Numbered from the stretch's first letter, positions 26,245 through 35,682 are shown. The stretch: 35,682 nt of DNA from Cymbomonas tetramitiformis (GCA_001247695.2 LGRX02013674.1:1-35682); one strand, 5' to 3'. The notes: generated by a model not told the origin, from the sequence alone. Numbers and translations: made by a program.

Positions 26245-28842
26245 AAAAGATAAGCCAAAAATTAAATATTGGATCTCGTCTTTTCACAGCTGGTAAACGT
26301 GACCCGCAGTCGATCTTGGCTAGGGAACAACGTTTGGTGCGGGATAACAAGGCCTCCGACTGGACGCCTACGGAGGCCACGCGTAAGCTGACGGCTTGTA
26401 CACCAGACTGGACCCGGCGTTCTACGCTGCTATCCCATGGCTACTGACTTGGCTCATGTCCCGTTGGCCTCGCTCCGCTCCATGGTGGTCGAGATCTACC
26501 AGGCTTGGTGGGCTCAGACGGACGCGGAAAAGGCGGCTTCTGGCGCGGGCGGCATCTCCGCGCACCTCTCCAGCAGCGAGTACGACGCCCTCCTCGCGAA
26601 GATCGCGGAGCTGAAGGAAATGGTGCAGCGGCAGCACGAGGAGGGCGCTCCGGTGGTGCGGCGGCAGCGTGAGCGGCAGCAGCAGCAGCAGCGTACACAG
26701 CAGCCGAGGGGCTTCCGTGTGGGTCAGCACAAGACGCCACCCGTGGGATTCGGCCGCGACGACCAACGGGCGAAGCCGTTCTGCGGCAGGTGCAAGAAGG
26801 CGGGCAAAGGTGAGAGTTACCACTTCTACCGCGACTGCCCGTTGGGCGGGCGCCAACACCCGCCCGCCTCCGCCGCGGCATTCTGTGTTCCTATCGACTT
26901 CGGACTCAACGTTTTCGGACATCGTTCAGCGTGCACCGTCTGGCACACCGCCTTCTCCTGGTGAGAAACGTAGTGGTAAACCGGCATCGGTGCCGCCTAG
27001 CCCACCGAGAACGAGCAAAAAGGGGAAAGCAGTTGCGCAGGGGGACTCGCAGGACGAGGACATCGCCGACCTCGAGTACGAGGACCCCTGGCATGAGGCG
27101 GACGGCTTGGATGTGGGGGTCTATGACCAGCACGTCTGATAACCGGAACTCCGCCAGCTACATTTCCCTGGCGCGCCTTCACTCAGCGCGCATGTGCAGG
27201 ACCTACTGGGAGCGAGTCAGCGGCCGACGAGTTTGGCAACCTGGCGGGACAGGCACGACAGAGCCGGCAACCGCTTTTCGTCCCCCACACCACGCGACGC
27301 ATCTGGGGGTTTTCAGCGGCGGCAGCGGCGTGGTCATTAGACTGGCGCATCTACTTTTGACCACAATATCTGCTCAACATCTACCCTCTGCAGATCTTGC
27401 TCTCGTTGGAGCACAACTTGTGCTTTTAGAATTGCATGTATCCTAGGATATGCACCCCCACCGGGCCGCATACTGGGAGACCCCATTAGGGGGCTCCACT
27501 AGTAGACGGCCTCACTTGGCATCGGACAAACTTGCTTGCCTGGTGCCAAATAAACAGTGGGGGCATCTTTAACCGCTTGTCGCCCGTGCCATCTGAACTG
27601 CAGCCTCCCGTTATGAGGCAGGGCTGCAGGGAGGGTTTTAACTTTTGCAAGTGATAACTGCCTGGGACATCTGTAGATAGGTAGAAATAAAGGGGCAGGC
27701 TTGACAGCTATGCACCTCCTAACATCACGTCTCCGGTAGGAGTATGTCACATTTTTTCTTTTTTTCCTATCGACGAGGAGGACGCGGAAGGGGTGCATGC
27801 GCTTGCCATGTGTGCGTTGTTCCAGCAGGCAGCGGATGATGGTGCGGAGGCCTTCGCTCGTGCGGCCGCCACGTACGGTCCGCCCGCGGTGCTTTGTGCG
27901 GGCGCGGTGGGCGGGATCGACGTGTCCGTCTACGGCTTCGCGGTGGAGCAGCAGTCGCCTCCCGACGAGCCCGTGGGGGACGACATTCTCCGACGGCTCG
28001 ACGATCTTGCCGCGGAGGTTCACTCCGCGGCCAATCACCAGGTGCACTTCACACACGCATCTTTCCCGCCTCCCGACGGCATCGAGCAGCAGACTTCGGC
28101 TCTGGTGTGCGGCCCCGCCGCAGCGGGGATCACGCCGGAGGAGCAGGTTCCGGCAGGTGGTGCGGCGGCATTGGCATCCGCCGTGCCGGCCCCTGCTATG
28201 CATGTCTCGCAGGAGAAGGATGTGGAACCCGTGCCACTTCAATCGGCACGGGTGACCACCACGGCGGCGACGGACGGTGAGTTCGCTGGATTCGTTCAGA
28301 CCGTCAATCACGCCGCCATCGCACAGGTTGATCTCACCGGCTACGACACCGACGACTACGAGGACCTCGCTGACGGCAGCTTCGTCGTGAAGCCGCGGGC
28401 TTCGGCCATTTCGGCGAATCATGCGTCGGAGTCCACTGCCCACGCACCTCGGTCTGGTGGTGCTTCCCGCACCTATGGTTGTGGCAAGCCGCCATGGGGC
28501 TTCCCCGCACACGCGGGTACGTGGGGGATGCCCTACATCCGGTCTCTTATTCTCTTGATCTCAGTCATGGGAGTGGGAGCTGCCGCCTTCACGGCGGCCA
28601 ATGACATCGAGTCTGTGCAGGTATCGGGTCAGGCTGCTCCGCAGCCTGTACTGTGCAAAGGGGATCTCTGCATCTACTTTGGTATCACAGAGCTGGACCC
28701 CGTCACTTTGGATACGGTGCTGCACTCCCTGGGTGATGCAGCGGTGGCTCACCGGCTGCCTGACCCACTGGAGTGTAGTGCTGTGAGCTACTACAGTGGA
28801 CATTGTGGTGACGGTGCTCCTTTGGACTTTGATCCCGAGTAG
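26245..28842 (+). pseudogene. Gag-like protein of an LTR element, frameshifted and interrupted
   Basis: Coding similarity starts abruptly near 26245 (TAGKRDPQSILAREQRLV in frame 2), shifts frame near 26435, and continues from 26437 with a helical region, a poly-Gln stretch and the knuckle-like CGRCKKAGKGESYHFYRDC (CX2CX9HX4C). An 867-bp insertion interrupts it at 26898; the same frame resumes at 27766 (PIDEEDAEGVHALAMCALF) and ends at 28842. The second half has an acidic region and a membrane segment (about 28530-28590, RSLILLISVMGVGAAAF). The architecture of knuckle, acidic part and late membrane segment matches the Gag-like proteins at 30-32 kb and 33.6-35.7 kb, although sequence is much diverged. 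The 5' end and any 5' LTR are missing. Confidence 0.6.
26899..27765 (+). mobile_element. 867-bp insertion in the Gag-like gene
   Basis: CCTATCGAC occurs at 26890-26898 and again at 27766-27774, and both copies are also preceded by TT. Removing the insert and one copy rejoins a frame that aligns with the homologous Gag proteins. There are no inverted-repeat ends. The first 240 bp read as the end of an acidic protein (SDSTFSDIVQRAPSG to YDQHV, stop at 27137-27139), followed by about 620 bp of non-coding sequence ending in a T-rich run. A 9-11-bp duplication without inverted repeats suggests a retroposed, 5'-truncated transcript, but the tail is T-rich rather than A-rich. Confidence 0.5.
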
Positions 28843-29430
28843 TTATGCTTCTGGTTATGGCAGTGCACCACTGCTCTGGTGGTGTGCTGAGATGTACTTT
28901 CACACCAACGGCTTCTTCAATCTGTTTTATGGTTTTACTTTGACACCTTTGCAATCTTCAATCTGACTTGCTGGCACATAAGTTTTCAGTAGTTTAGCGG
29001 GACCTTATTTCCCGTATGTTTTTGCTCTTGTGCTGGCTAGAGGGTTCCAATTTGTGTATCAGAATAGCACAGTTGGATTAGCAGTTAGGACTTGTCACCC
29101 TAGCTCCTGCCCTAACAACTTATCTTACAGTATCTGACTCTCCTAGACAGTCACCGCCCACAGTGTTGGGGTGGTGTGCTGAAATCTGTATAGGCAGCCC
29201 TGACCGGGAGTCCCGGTGCAGGCCCCTATGACATACTCCTAGGCCAACACTGAATTGCTGACTGATCTATAGGTTCGTGCTGTGACACACGCTGTGTCAC
29301 AGGTAGGCTAGACTCCGAAACAGTCCGAAAACGTTCAGGGTATATCTAGCTTAGGGTTGATTTATCTTACGAGTTGATCCACAGAGTTCGGGAGTTTCTG
29401 ATATCTAGTGAACTAGGATATTCCGATACA
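28843..29430 (+). other. 3' region of the Gag-like element with LTR-start-like motifs
   Basis: No gene is seen. GGTGGTG-TGCTG, the sequence that joins the purine tract to the LTR in the two minus-strand Gag elements, occurs here twice (TGCTGA at 28885 and TGCTGAAATC at 29177), so one of these is probably the 3' LTR start. A CCGGG-AGT-CCCGG hairpin lies near 29208. No second LTR copy is found in the window to confirm the limits. Confidence 0.45.
29280..29302. repeat. perfect 10-bp inverted repeat
   Basis: CTGTGACACA and TGTGTCACAG flank a 3-base centre (CGC). It could be a transcription-factor site or a hairpin in the 3' region of the adjacent element. Confidence 0.8.
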
Positions 29431-29453
29431 AGCACATGACGACAGTGAATCAG

Positions 29454-29528
29454 AAAAGGTGGCATTTTAGGTCATATTTCCATTATCTTATATATAACCA
29501 TAATATGACCTAATTTGCCACCTTTTTT
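29454..29528. repeat. 75-bp palindromic element, copy 1
   Basis: The ends AAAAGGTGGCATTTTAGG and CCTAATTTGCCACCTTTT are inverted, pairing over about 25 bp with two mismatches. The copy lies in a tandem unit with a 111-bp period (unit starts GCACATGAC at 29432 and 29543). It looks like a foldback MITE or satellite-like hairpin. Confidence 0.8.
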
Positions 29529-29616
29529 AGACTTAAGGAAATGCACATGACAACAGTGAATCAGAAAAGGTGGCATTTTAGGTCATATTTCCATTATCTT
29601 ATATATAACCATAATA

Positions 29617-29871
29617 TGCGAGGAAGACAGATACGCTGTCCGGCTAAGCTCGCTGAGCATCAAACTGATAATCCCATAAACAGTGTCTGGCCGAGGCTTT
29701 ATGCTCTCGGAAACCCAGACAGTGAAGCAAGACTGTACTACTGTACTGCACTACTGTACTGTACTACTGTACAGTACAGTGCTAGGATGTCACGGACACG
29801 ATACGGAAGCAGGGTCAGGCTAGGGGCTAGTCAGAGCCCATAATAACTAAGCCTAAACCCGAAGTCCAGCA
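29617..29871 (-). repeat. LTR (3' copy on the coding strand)
   Basis: 255 bp, TG...CA ends. It holds a perfect 12-bp stem with a 4-base loop at 29753-29780 and one more repeat unit than its partner. Confidence 0.95.
29753..29780. repeat. LTR hairpin
   Basis: ACTGTACTGTAC and GTACAGTACAGT pair perfectly around TACT. The same hairpin occurs in the partner LTR at 32799-32826, and a version with changed but still pairing bases in the related LTR at 33284-33310. Confidence 0.85.
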
Positions 29872-30057
29872 CACCACCCGTGGGTGTGACTACCTAGCAA
29901 AGCAGGTACAGGATATACAGCCACGAGATAACAAACAAACACCTAACATTCACTTCGGTGGAAACCGATCACTTCTAGCTGGGTGCCGGGGTCTTGACCC
30001 GGTCATCCCACTACTGGGCTAAAGCTAATCAAGCTGCCAGGACAATTGCTAGGAAAC
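29872..30057 (-). other. 3' untranslated part with conserved hairpin and polypurine-like tract
   Basis: Between the Gag end and the LTR there is a CCGGG / CCCGG hairpin (29986-30002), then on the coding strand CACCCAGCTAGAAGT, and GGGTGGTG directly before the LTR. The related element at 33.4-33.6 kb has the same order and spacing. GGGTGGTG is probably the plus-strand primer tract. Confidence 0.6.
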
Positions 30058-32239
30058 TCAGCCACTTTGAAGCTGGTCAGCAGAGCTGAGTTCAGCGGCC
30101 GGGATGTAAGCACAGAAGAATCCCGAAGTGAATTGTAAGCTGTCCGTTGCAAATTGAGCACCACCAGGCCCAAGTGGGCAAGGTGGATCCACAGCAGAAA
30201 GTAAAGCAACTGAAGAACTGAGACAAGCAGAATCCCACGGCGGTTTGAGCATTGAAGAAGGAGACAAAAGAACTCGATCATCTGGCGGCCAATCACGGAT
30301 GTCTGCAGCGCCAAGTGGTGGAATCGAAGCAGATAAATCTCCAGCAAACCGACGACGGTGGCTCCGGGCTCAACCAGGCCCCTGTCACCACCGCCTACGG
30401 CAACCAGAGACGCCGTAGCGCTGGCTAGCAGAGAACAACAAAGCACCGAAGACATTAATGCACACCGGAGAAAGCTCGGCGGAGTCCGCGGACGGCACAC
30501 CGGAGTGGCTACTGGCGATGCTCCCCCGTCAGAGCCATGCTCAAGAGTGCCGAAGGAGCCGAAAGCCACCCGCTGCCCGCCGTCAGAGTCATTGTCAAAG
30601 CCTTGGTCATTGTCAGAGACCTCAGAGCCAATGTCAGAAGCCTCAATCCTCATGCCAGCAAACAGCGGAGCCGGTGCAGAGTCGCCAAGCTGGAGTGACG
30701 GGACAGAGCCAGGCAAGCCGAGAGAGCCAGGGACAACCACTGGCGGGTCATGAGCCGCAGGCACACCACCAGCCACGAGTGCAGAGGGATGCCGAACCGC
30801 AGGCGGTGGCGGAATCGAGCCCCGTGCATCCGAGTGGAACGTGGCCAGACCGAACTGAGCCATGCCGTCATCGTCAGCCGCCGCGTCCTGAGCGGAAGCC
30901 GCCGCATCCTGAAAGTGCCGCAGAGACGTGGGCTCAGCCGTCACAAAAGAATGCGCCGACAGCTCGACCACCTCTGGGCGACCTTCCATCGTGCAGAGCG
31001 ACTCGAAGGCATGTTCATCCCCCGCGTCATAGAAACGCTGGAAACGAACAGCCAGGCAGTCAGTCTCATAGTTCTCAACTGCACCACAGTAGTGGGCAGA
31101 CTGAGGACCGCCGTTGGGGCATTCAGCATGCCAGTGTTTCAAACCACTTTGTGCACACTCCGCATTTCTGCAGTGAGGCACGAAGGCACCGCTCTTCTTG
31201 TCAAACGAGGCAGGAGGAGCGGTGCCAAGTGGCTTAACACCAGCACGATGATGCTTAGCAGCAGAGCGGGTAAGGTGCTTGCCCGCAGGCGGTGCCCCTT
31301 CTCGCTTCTGCCGCTTCAGGTCACGAATGTCCTGCTGCATGCGCTCCAGCTGCTTCTGCAGACTGGACAACGCCGCAGCCAGGCCAGACGCGCCATCGCC
31401 GAATGACAGAGCAGAGACACGGGTGTCAGAGACTTTCAGGCCGTGGCGGAACTGCTCCCGCACACGAGCCTGGATAGTCAGAAGAGACACGCCCTGCCGC
31501 TGGTCAGCCCGAGCCAGAGAGTTAGCCAAGTCACGGTATAGAGCCGCATTGCCGAGAGCCTTGACAAACTGCCGCTTCACCGCGTCCTCTGGCAAGTTGT
31601 GGGAACGCTGAACGTCCCGCAACAGGCCATTGAACTCACGGATGTCACGGTCAGGATCTTCGCCGCTGGGGATGCGAACCGCCAGCAGCGACTCAAAAGA
31701 GTCAAAGGGTTCTGAGCGTTCCTGGAGCATGCGCACCACCTCAAGGGCAGCGCGCTTGCCATCTCCACGAACGTCAGACCCAGAGGCCTCAAGCCAGTCA
31801 CGAGCAGGCGAGCCCGGGCGAGCCAGAAACGTCAGAGCCGAAAGCAGCAACTCATTGCCCTCATGCCTAGCCGCAACAGTCATGTCAGTCAGGTCAAAGA
31901 GGGGAGCAAGTGCCTGCGACTGGAGCAAAAACTGCGTGCGCAGCTCATGCATTAAACCATTAATTGTGAAAAAATGTCAACCGCATCTGCCTCGGTCCCA
32001 GCGAAGCGCTCAGACTTGTCCCCGAGAATCTTAGTGGCAACGATCTTCGCAACCTTTCTGTCAAAATTGTCGCGGGCAAGCTGTTGACATCTGTCGAGAA
32101 CCTCCCTCGCAGCTGCGGTGGCCGGAGCTGGCAGCTGCGGGGTGTGTGGTGTCGCAGCGTGCTGCGCACCCACATCATCAAAAATCGTCTCCAATCTACG
32201 GACGCGTGACCGCGTCATTCTATTTGCTGTGGTAACCAT
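30058..32239 (-). pseudogene. Gag-like protein of the Gag-only element, with two frame changes
   Basis: The probable start is ATG 32239. The first frame (to about 31955, ending DIFSQLMV) and the next (from about 31952, HELRTQFLLQSQALAPLF onward) together align with the uninterrupted protein of the related element at 33590-35682, so a shift lies near 31955-31975. A second shift near 30270-30340 is shown because the last 69 codons match the relative only in another frame, ending at 30058 (SADQLQSG). In between are a capsid-like helical region (LPEDAVKRQFVKALGN), a knuckle-like CRNAECAQSGLKHWHAEC (CX4CX6HX4C), an acidic stretch and one membrane segment (LMSSVLCCSLLASATASLV). It would form the particle, but this copy is broken unless the shifts are recoded. 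Confidence 0.75.
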
Positions 32240-32675
32240 GATAGAGAGACAGGGGAAAGGTCGAGCTAAGCAAGGTGGTGGTGTAAGAATCGTCACGGCG
32301 GCCAGATACTCTGTAGAAGTCTCAGCTGAACAGATTGAAAATCATAGGTCGTTAGCGGAAGTTTGAGAGCGGCCAAGATTCGCAACGTGTGGAGCGTCCT
32401 TGCCAGGGCCAGTGGCGCACGATGCAGATCAACTCTCGCCGCGACGATACTGCTGCAAAATAAAATAATCCGTCACAAACCGATCTCCTGCGCAGCGAAG
32501 GCGAGCACAACGCGTGCCGCCATCACTGCCATGTCAAAAGGCCATACCGCGAGAACGATACACCACCGCCCAAGTGGGCGCTCAACCCCTCCTACGTCCT
32601 ACTTAGCCGAACATGGCAACAGCAAGGCGCTGTGCCATCATCAGAATCACCGGAAAGCCGGTGCGGGCCATAACC
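32240..32675 (-). other. 5' leader of the Gag-only element
   Basis: About 435 bp lie between the coding-strand 5' LTR and the Gag start. No gene is supported. A TGG that could begin a primer-binding site lies about 5 bases inside the LTR edge (TGGCCCGCACCGG on the coding strand), further in than is usual. Confidence 0.5.
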
Positions 32676-32917
32676 TGCGAGGAAGACAGATCCGCTGTCC
32701 GGCTAAGCTCGCTGAGCATCAAACTGATAATCCCATAAACAGTGTCTGGCCGAGGCTTTATGCTCTCGGAAACCCAGACAGTGAAGCAAGACTGTACTAC
32801 TGTACTGTACTACTGTACAGTACAGTGCTAGGATGTCACGGACACGATACGGAAGCAGGGTCAGGCTAGGGGCTAGTCAGAGCCCATAATAACTAAGCCT
32901 AAACCCGAAGTCCAGCA
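32676..32917 (-). repeat. LTR (5' copy on the coding strand)
   Basis: 242 bp, nearly identical to 29617-29871 apart from the 13-bp repeat-unit difference in the hairpin region. It has the same TG...CA ends. Confidence 0.95.
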
Positions 32918-32944
32918 TAATATGACCTAATTAGCCACCTTTTT

Positions 32945-33170
32945 CAGACTCAAGGAAATGCACGGGAAACGACTGATGCATGACACACACAATTCCACAG
33001 TAAGGACCAACACAGAATAACAATAGGTGACCAGTGGTGCGTGCCGGAGATGACCAGCTGTGTTCACTACATAAGAGGCGTTCAGAAATACTGGGAAATA
33101 CCGGCAAATATCAAGAGGAGTACAGAGGATACTGGTGAATATAGAGGTGATACCCCCGGGACACGCCTCT
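32945..33170. other. spacer between two LTR elements
   Basis: No gene or clear repeat is seen. It begins with the edge of the palindrome unit (GACTCAAGGAAATGCAC) and ends at CCTCT, which should be the 5-bp target duplication of the next element. Confidence 0.4.
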
Positions 33171-33406
33171 TGCGAGAACAGGCGTTCCGCTCGGGTAAAA
33201 CAAACTGGCTAAGCTCTCATAATCAGTCCGGCCGAGTGCTTTTATCATGCATCTCGGAAACCCGGATAATACGAAGTGATGACTGACAGTACAGTACTAC
33301 TGTACTGTCATCCTAGCTACTAGCGGAGTCACGGTTCCGATCAGAGACGGGTCAGGCTAGGGGCTATCAGAGCCCATAATAATAACCCTGAACCTAAAGT
33401 CCAGCA
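33171..33406 (-). repeat. LTR of the second Gag element (3' copy)
   Basis: 236 bp aligned end to end with the LTRs of the first Gag element. The hairpin at 33284-33310 is TGACAGTACAG / CTGTACTGTCA with loop TACTA. Confidence 0.85.
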
Positions 33407-33589
33407 CACCACCCGGAGCTGTGACTGCAGCCAATAGGGCTAGGCAAGCGGAGCTAACTAAACAGATAACAAACAGCACTTCACTGGAAACAGATATACT
33501 TCAAGCTGGGTGCCCGGGGACTCGTCCCGGCACAACCCACCACTGCGGCTAAGGCTAATCACACCACCAGGATTTGAAATAAGCAGACT
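33407..33589 (-). other. 3' untranslated part of the second Gag element
   Basis: It carries the same order as 29872-30057: a CCGGG / CCCGG hairpin at 33514-33530, then CACCCAGCTTGAAGT on the coding strand, and GGGTGGTG next to the LTR. No gene is present. Confidence 0.6.
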
Positions 33590-35682
33590 CTAGCCACTGC
33601 AAAGCTGGTCGGCAGAGCCGAGTTCAGCAGACGGATTCCAAGGCAGGAAAACATCCGAAGTAAGTTGAGACGAAAACTTGTAAGTACCGACACCACCAGA
33701 CCCAAGTGGGTCAGGCGGATCCCAAAGTGGAGTGGCAAAATCATCAGATTGCAAAGCCGCTGAGGTCGATTGAGAAAAGAATTGCGCCACATCCCGCGGC
33801 GGCAAAGACGAACCAGTAGTAATCACAGGCGGGTAAAGGGAATCCAGTAATGCACCACCGGGATGAACCGCACCGTAGCCGTAGGTGGCTCCGGGCTCAA
33901 CCATCAGGCCCCTGACACCACCGCCGACCACGAGTGTCGGCATCGCCGTAGCACTGAATAGAAACGTAGCCACCATGAAAAGAGTGAGTGCAAATTCCCC
34001 GATGCCAAATGGCCTGGAGCCTCTGGGGACTCCGAACCGCCGAAATGCCGCAGCCGCCGGCGGTGCACCCCCCTCAATTTCAGTCAGGCAGACACCAGGA
34101 GGGCAGTCCGAGCCCTCTCCATCATCATCGGAGTCACACACCTCAACAGGCTCAGGGTCAATGTCAAACCAGGCAGGGTGGACAGTGTTGAATGTTTTGA
34201 AAGAGTTGTCAGCAGGAGCCATCGGGCCGAGAGCCAGAGAGGCAGACGGTGGCACGAAGGCGGTACGGCTGACCTCATGCAAGTCAATCGGCTTACCATG
34301 CACGGGTGCAGAGGCCTTCGGCAGCAGCCGCTTGCTGGCGGTCGGCTCAGCGACACCACCAGCAAGCGGACCGCTGACCTCAGCAAATGCAACACGGCCA
34401 ATGGAAAGGTGCTCATCAGGTGCAGACTCGGCAGAGGCAGCAGCATCCTTGAACTGCTGCAGAGCCGTAGGCTCTGGAGCAAAGGAATGCGCAGACAGCT
34501 CACAGATTTCAGGTTGCCCCACGAGAGCACACAAGTGCTCCATGGACCCCTCATCCCCAGCGTCATAGTACCGCTGAAAACGAAGGGCAAGCACGTCGGA
34601 GTCATAAGACTCGACGGCTTGGCAGTAGGATGCCGAGATGGACAGCGGGTGAGTGTCCTTGTGAGGACACTCACTCAGCCAATGCTTTGACCCAACGGCG
34701 CGGCACTTCTCGTGCCCGCACGTTGGGACAAAGGTGCCAGACCGCTTGTCAAAAGCCACCTCCGAAGAGGCGGAGTGAGCAAGCGGTTGCACTCCAGGTC
34801 GGTGGAAGTTGCGCGGAGTGTGTTTCCCAGGGGGCTTGGAGCCACCCTTCTTAAGGGAATCGACATCCCGCTGCAACTTGACCAACCGAGCACTGAGCCG
34901 ATCAATGGCCGAAGCCAGGCCAGCGTCAGTGGTGCAAGATGCAACAGACATGGGCCGCCCCGCAGTGCGCTTGCCCGAGAGCCGCCCACAGCGGTACTGC
35001 TCACGGACTCGTGCCTGCAAGGTGAGCAGACTCACAGCCGCACGCTGGTCAGCTCGAGCAAACGAGTCAACCAGCGCGGCGTAAGCCGGCCCAGACAACG
35101 CAGAGATGAATTGCCGTTTAACAACGTCCTCGGGCAGCGCCTGTAGACGTTGTGCATCCCGAAGGCAGCTGTTAAACAGCCGAATGTCAGAGTCAGGGTC
35201 TCGCTCATCAGAGATCCTAACCTCAAGCAGCTCTGCAAATGCATCGAACGGGGTCGATACATCCGCAAGCATACGCACCACCTCGAGGGTGGCACGTTTG
35301 CCATCGGCAGGAACATCCGAACCAGAAGCCTCTACCCAATTACGGGCAGGAGACCCTGGCGCAGTCAGCAGCAGCAGCACAGAGTATAACAGCTCATTCG
35401 CAGCAGACAGAACAGGGGCGTCAGCAGCTGTCAGTTCAAACAGGGGTGCAAACGCAGGCGACTGCAGCGTGAACAGCTGCTGCAGCTCGGATACCAATTG
35501 CGAAAAAATGTCCGAAGCTGAATTCTCGTTGCCTTTAAATTTCGCAGTTTTGTCACCCAGAACTTTTGTTGCTGCTGTCTTGGCACACTGAACATCGAAA
35601 GAATCCCTGCGCAACCTCTGCAAAAGTACGGCTGCCGCAGTGGACGCCTCAGACTCTCCCGAAGCCAAATGCGGAGTCGATG
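33590..35682 (-). CDS. Gag-like protein, 5' end beyond the window
   Basis: At least 692 residues in one uninterrupted frame, stop at 33590. It has no ATG start in view (the frame is open to 35682). A Gag capsid-like helical region includes LPEDVVKRQFISALSG; CGHEKCRAVGSKHWLSEC (about residue 313) is the knuckle-like site; an Asp-rich region (VCDSDDDGEGSDC) follows; one membrane segment (LTLFMVATFLFSATAM, about 555-580) precedes the C-terminal Pro/Gly-rich tail. It aligns throughout with the broken protein at 30058-32239 and is the better model for it. A membrane segment within a Gag is unusual and may anchor particles to a membrane. It lies about 180 bp upstream of its 3' LTR with no pol region between. 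Confidence 0.82.
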   Translation of the reverse strand, partial: STPHLASGESEASTAAAVLLQRLRRDSFDVQCAKTAATKVLGDKTAKFKGNENSASDIFSQLVSELQQLFTLQSPAFAPLFELTAADAPVLSAANELLYSVLLLLTAPGSPARNWVEASGSDVPADGKRATLEVVRMLADVSTPFDAFAELLEVRISDERDPDSDIRLFNSCLRDAQRLQALPEDVVKRQFISALSGPAYAALVDSFARADQRAAVSLLTLQARVREQYRCGRLSGKRTAGRPMSVASCTTDAGLASAIDRLSARLVKLQRDVDSLKKGGSKPPGKHTPRNFHRPGVQPLAHSASSEVAFDKRSGTFVPTCGHEKCRAVGSKHWLSECPHKDTHPLSISASYCQAVESYDSDVLALRFQRYYDAGDEGSMEHLCALVGQPEICELSAHSFAPEPTALQQFKDAAASAESAPDEHLSIGRVAFAEVSGPLAGGVAEPTASKRLLPKASAPVHGKPIDLHEVSRTAFVPPSASLALGPMAPADNSFKTFNTVHPAWFDIDPEPVEVCDSDDDGEGSDCPPGVCLTEIEGGAPPAAAAFRRFGVPRGSRPFGIGEFALTLFMVATFLFSATAMPTLVVGGGVRGLMVEPGATYGYGAVHPGGALLDSLYPPVITTGSSLPPRDVAQFFSQSTSAALQSDDFATPLWDPPDPLGSGGVGTYKFSSQLTSDVFLPWNPSAELGSADQLCSG

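Larger units (their letters stand above)
29617..32917 (-). mobile_element. complete Gag-only LTR retroelement, 3301 bp
   Basis: LTRs at 29617-29871 and 32676-32917 start TGCGAGGAAG and end GTCCAGCA; TAATA flanks the element at 29612-29616 and 32918-32922. The only coding content is a Gag-like frame on the minus strand; there is no protease, reverse transcriptase or integrase. It therefore belongs with non-autonomous Gag-only LTR elements that depend on enzymes from relatives. The LTRs differ mainly by a 13-bp repeat-unit change, so the insertion is young. Confidence 0.95.
29565..32944. repeat. palindromic element, copy 2, split by the Gag-only LTR element
   Basis: The left part (29565-29616) is the same as copy 1 and the right part resumes at 32918 to 32944. 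The LTR element 29617-32917 entered at TAATA, next to the centre of the hairpin. Copy 1 gives the empty-site sequence, which fixes the insertion boundaries. Confidence 0.85.
33171..35682 (-). mobile_element. related Gag-only LTR element, cut by the window edge
   Basis: The left LTR is followed by a 3' untranslated part and a Gag-like frame open to the window edge. LTR starts (TGCGAGAACAGG) and ends (GTCCAGCA) match the neighbouring element's LTR, but the internal sequence is well diverged, so it is a sister family. The other LTR, and whether a pol region exists, cannot be seen; the part in view has none downstream of Gag. Confidence 0.85.

Noticed and set aside
27499..28512. 337-codon minus-strand frame
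   Set aside because: Arg/His-rich shadow of the plus-strand Gag-like coding region. No domain.

Overview
This is eukaryotic DNA, most likely from an alga or other protist. The evidence is long reverse-transcriptase polyproteins, several layers of nested transposons with exact target-site duplications, CAG/poly-Gln tracts, and broken genes that look like those of large DNA viruses. No intact host housekeeping gene is visible and I cannot name the species. Nearly everything here is mobile or viral in origin.

Layout. 1-3060: an LTR-like end with a primer-binding-like site, then a Gln-rich reading frame broken by a 958-bp hAT-type element (8-bp duplication CCCAGTAC). About 3060-7936: virus-like DNA holding a primase gene (archaeo-eukaryotic primase, PrimPol-like) split by a TA-flanked element that itself carries a second element flanked by TTAG. 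A frameshifted gene of unknown function follows on the minus strand. 7937-23711: a 15.8-kb retroelement on the minus strand. 23712-26225: virus-like DNA again (a frameshifted gene, then two AT-rich genes for beta-rich, fibre-like proteins). 26245-28842: a broken Gag-like gene carrying an 867-bp insertion. 29454-32944: tandem palindromes, one holding a complete Gag-only LTR element with 5-bp duplication TAATA. 33171-35682: the start of a second, related Gag-only LTR element that runs off the window.

The large retroelement is the most interesting object. Its first frame holds Gag-like, zinc-knuckle and aspartic-protease regions plus about 1,100 residues I do not recognise. Its second frame, reachable by a -1 shift, holds a multi-pass membrane region, reverse transcriptase, RNase H, a C5-cytosine DNA methyltransferase, a DDE integrase, a PHD finger and a C-terminal SAM-methyltransferase-like domain with a DPWAGTG ... 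SPWF motif pair. One element thus appears to carry a DNA-methylation writer, a histone-tail reader and a second possible methyltransferase. Its terminal repeats are not a simple LTR pair: they follow the order A-B-A'-genes-B', as in split direct repeats of tyrosine-recombinase retrotransposons, although this element codes for a DDE integrase. The B pair is nearly identical while the A pair differs at about 5% of positions, so that order needs explaining.

The virus-like pieces on both sides of the retroelement share a diverged duplicated block (7640-7888 and 24576-24794). They are best read as one decaying endogenous viral element repeatedly invaded by transposons.
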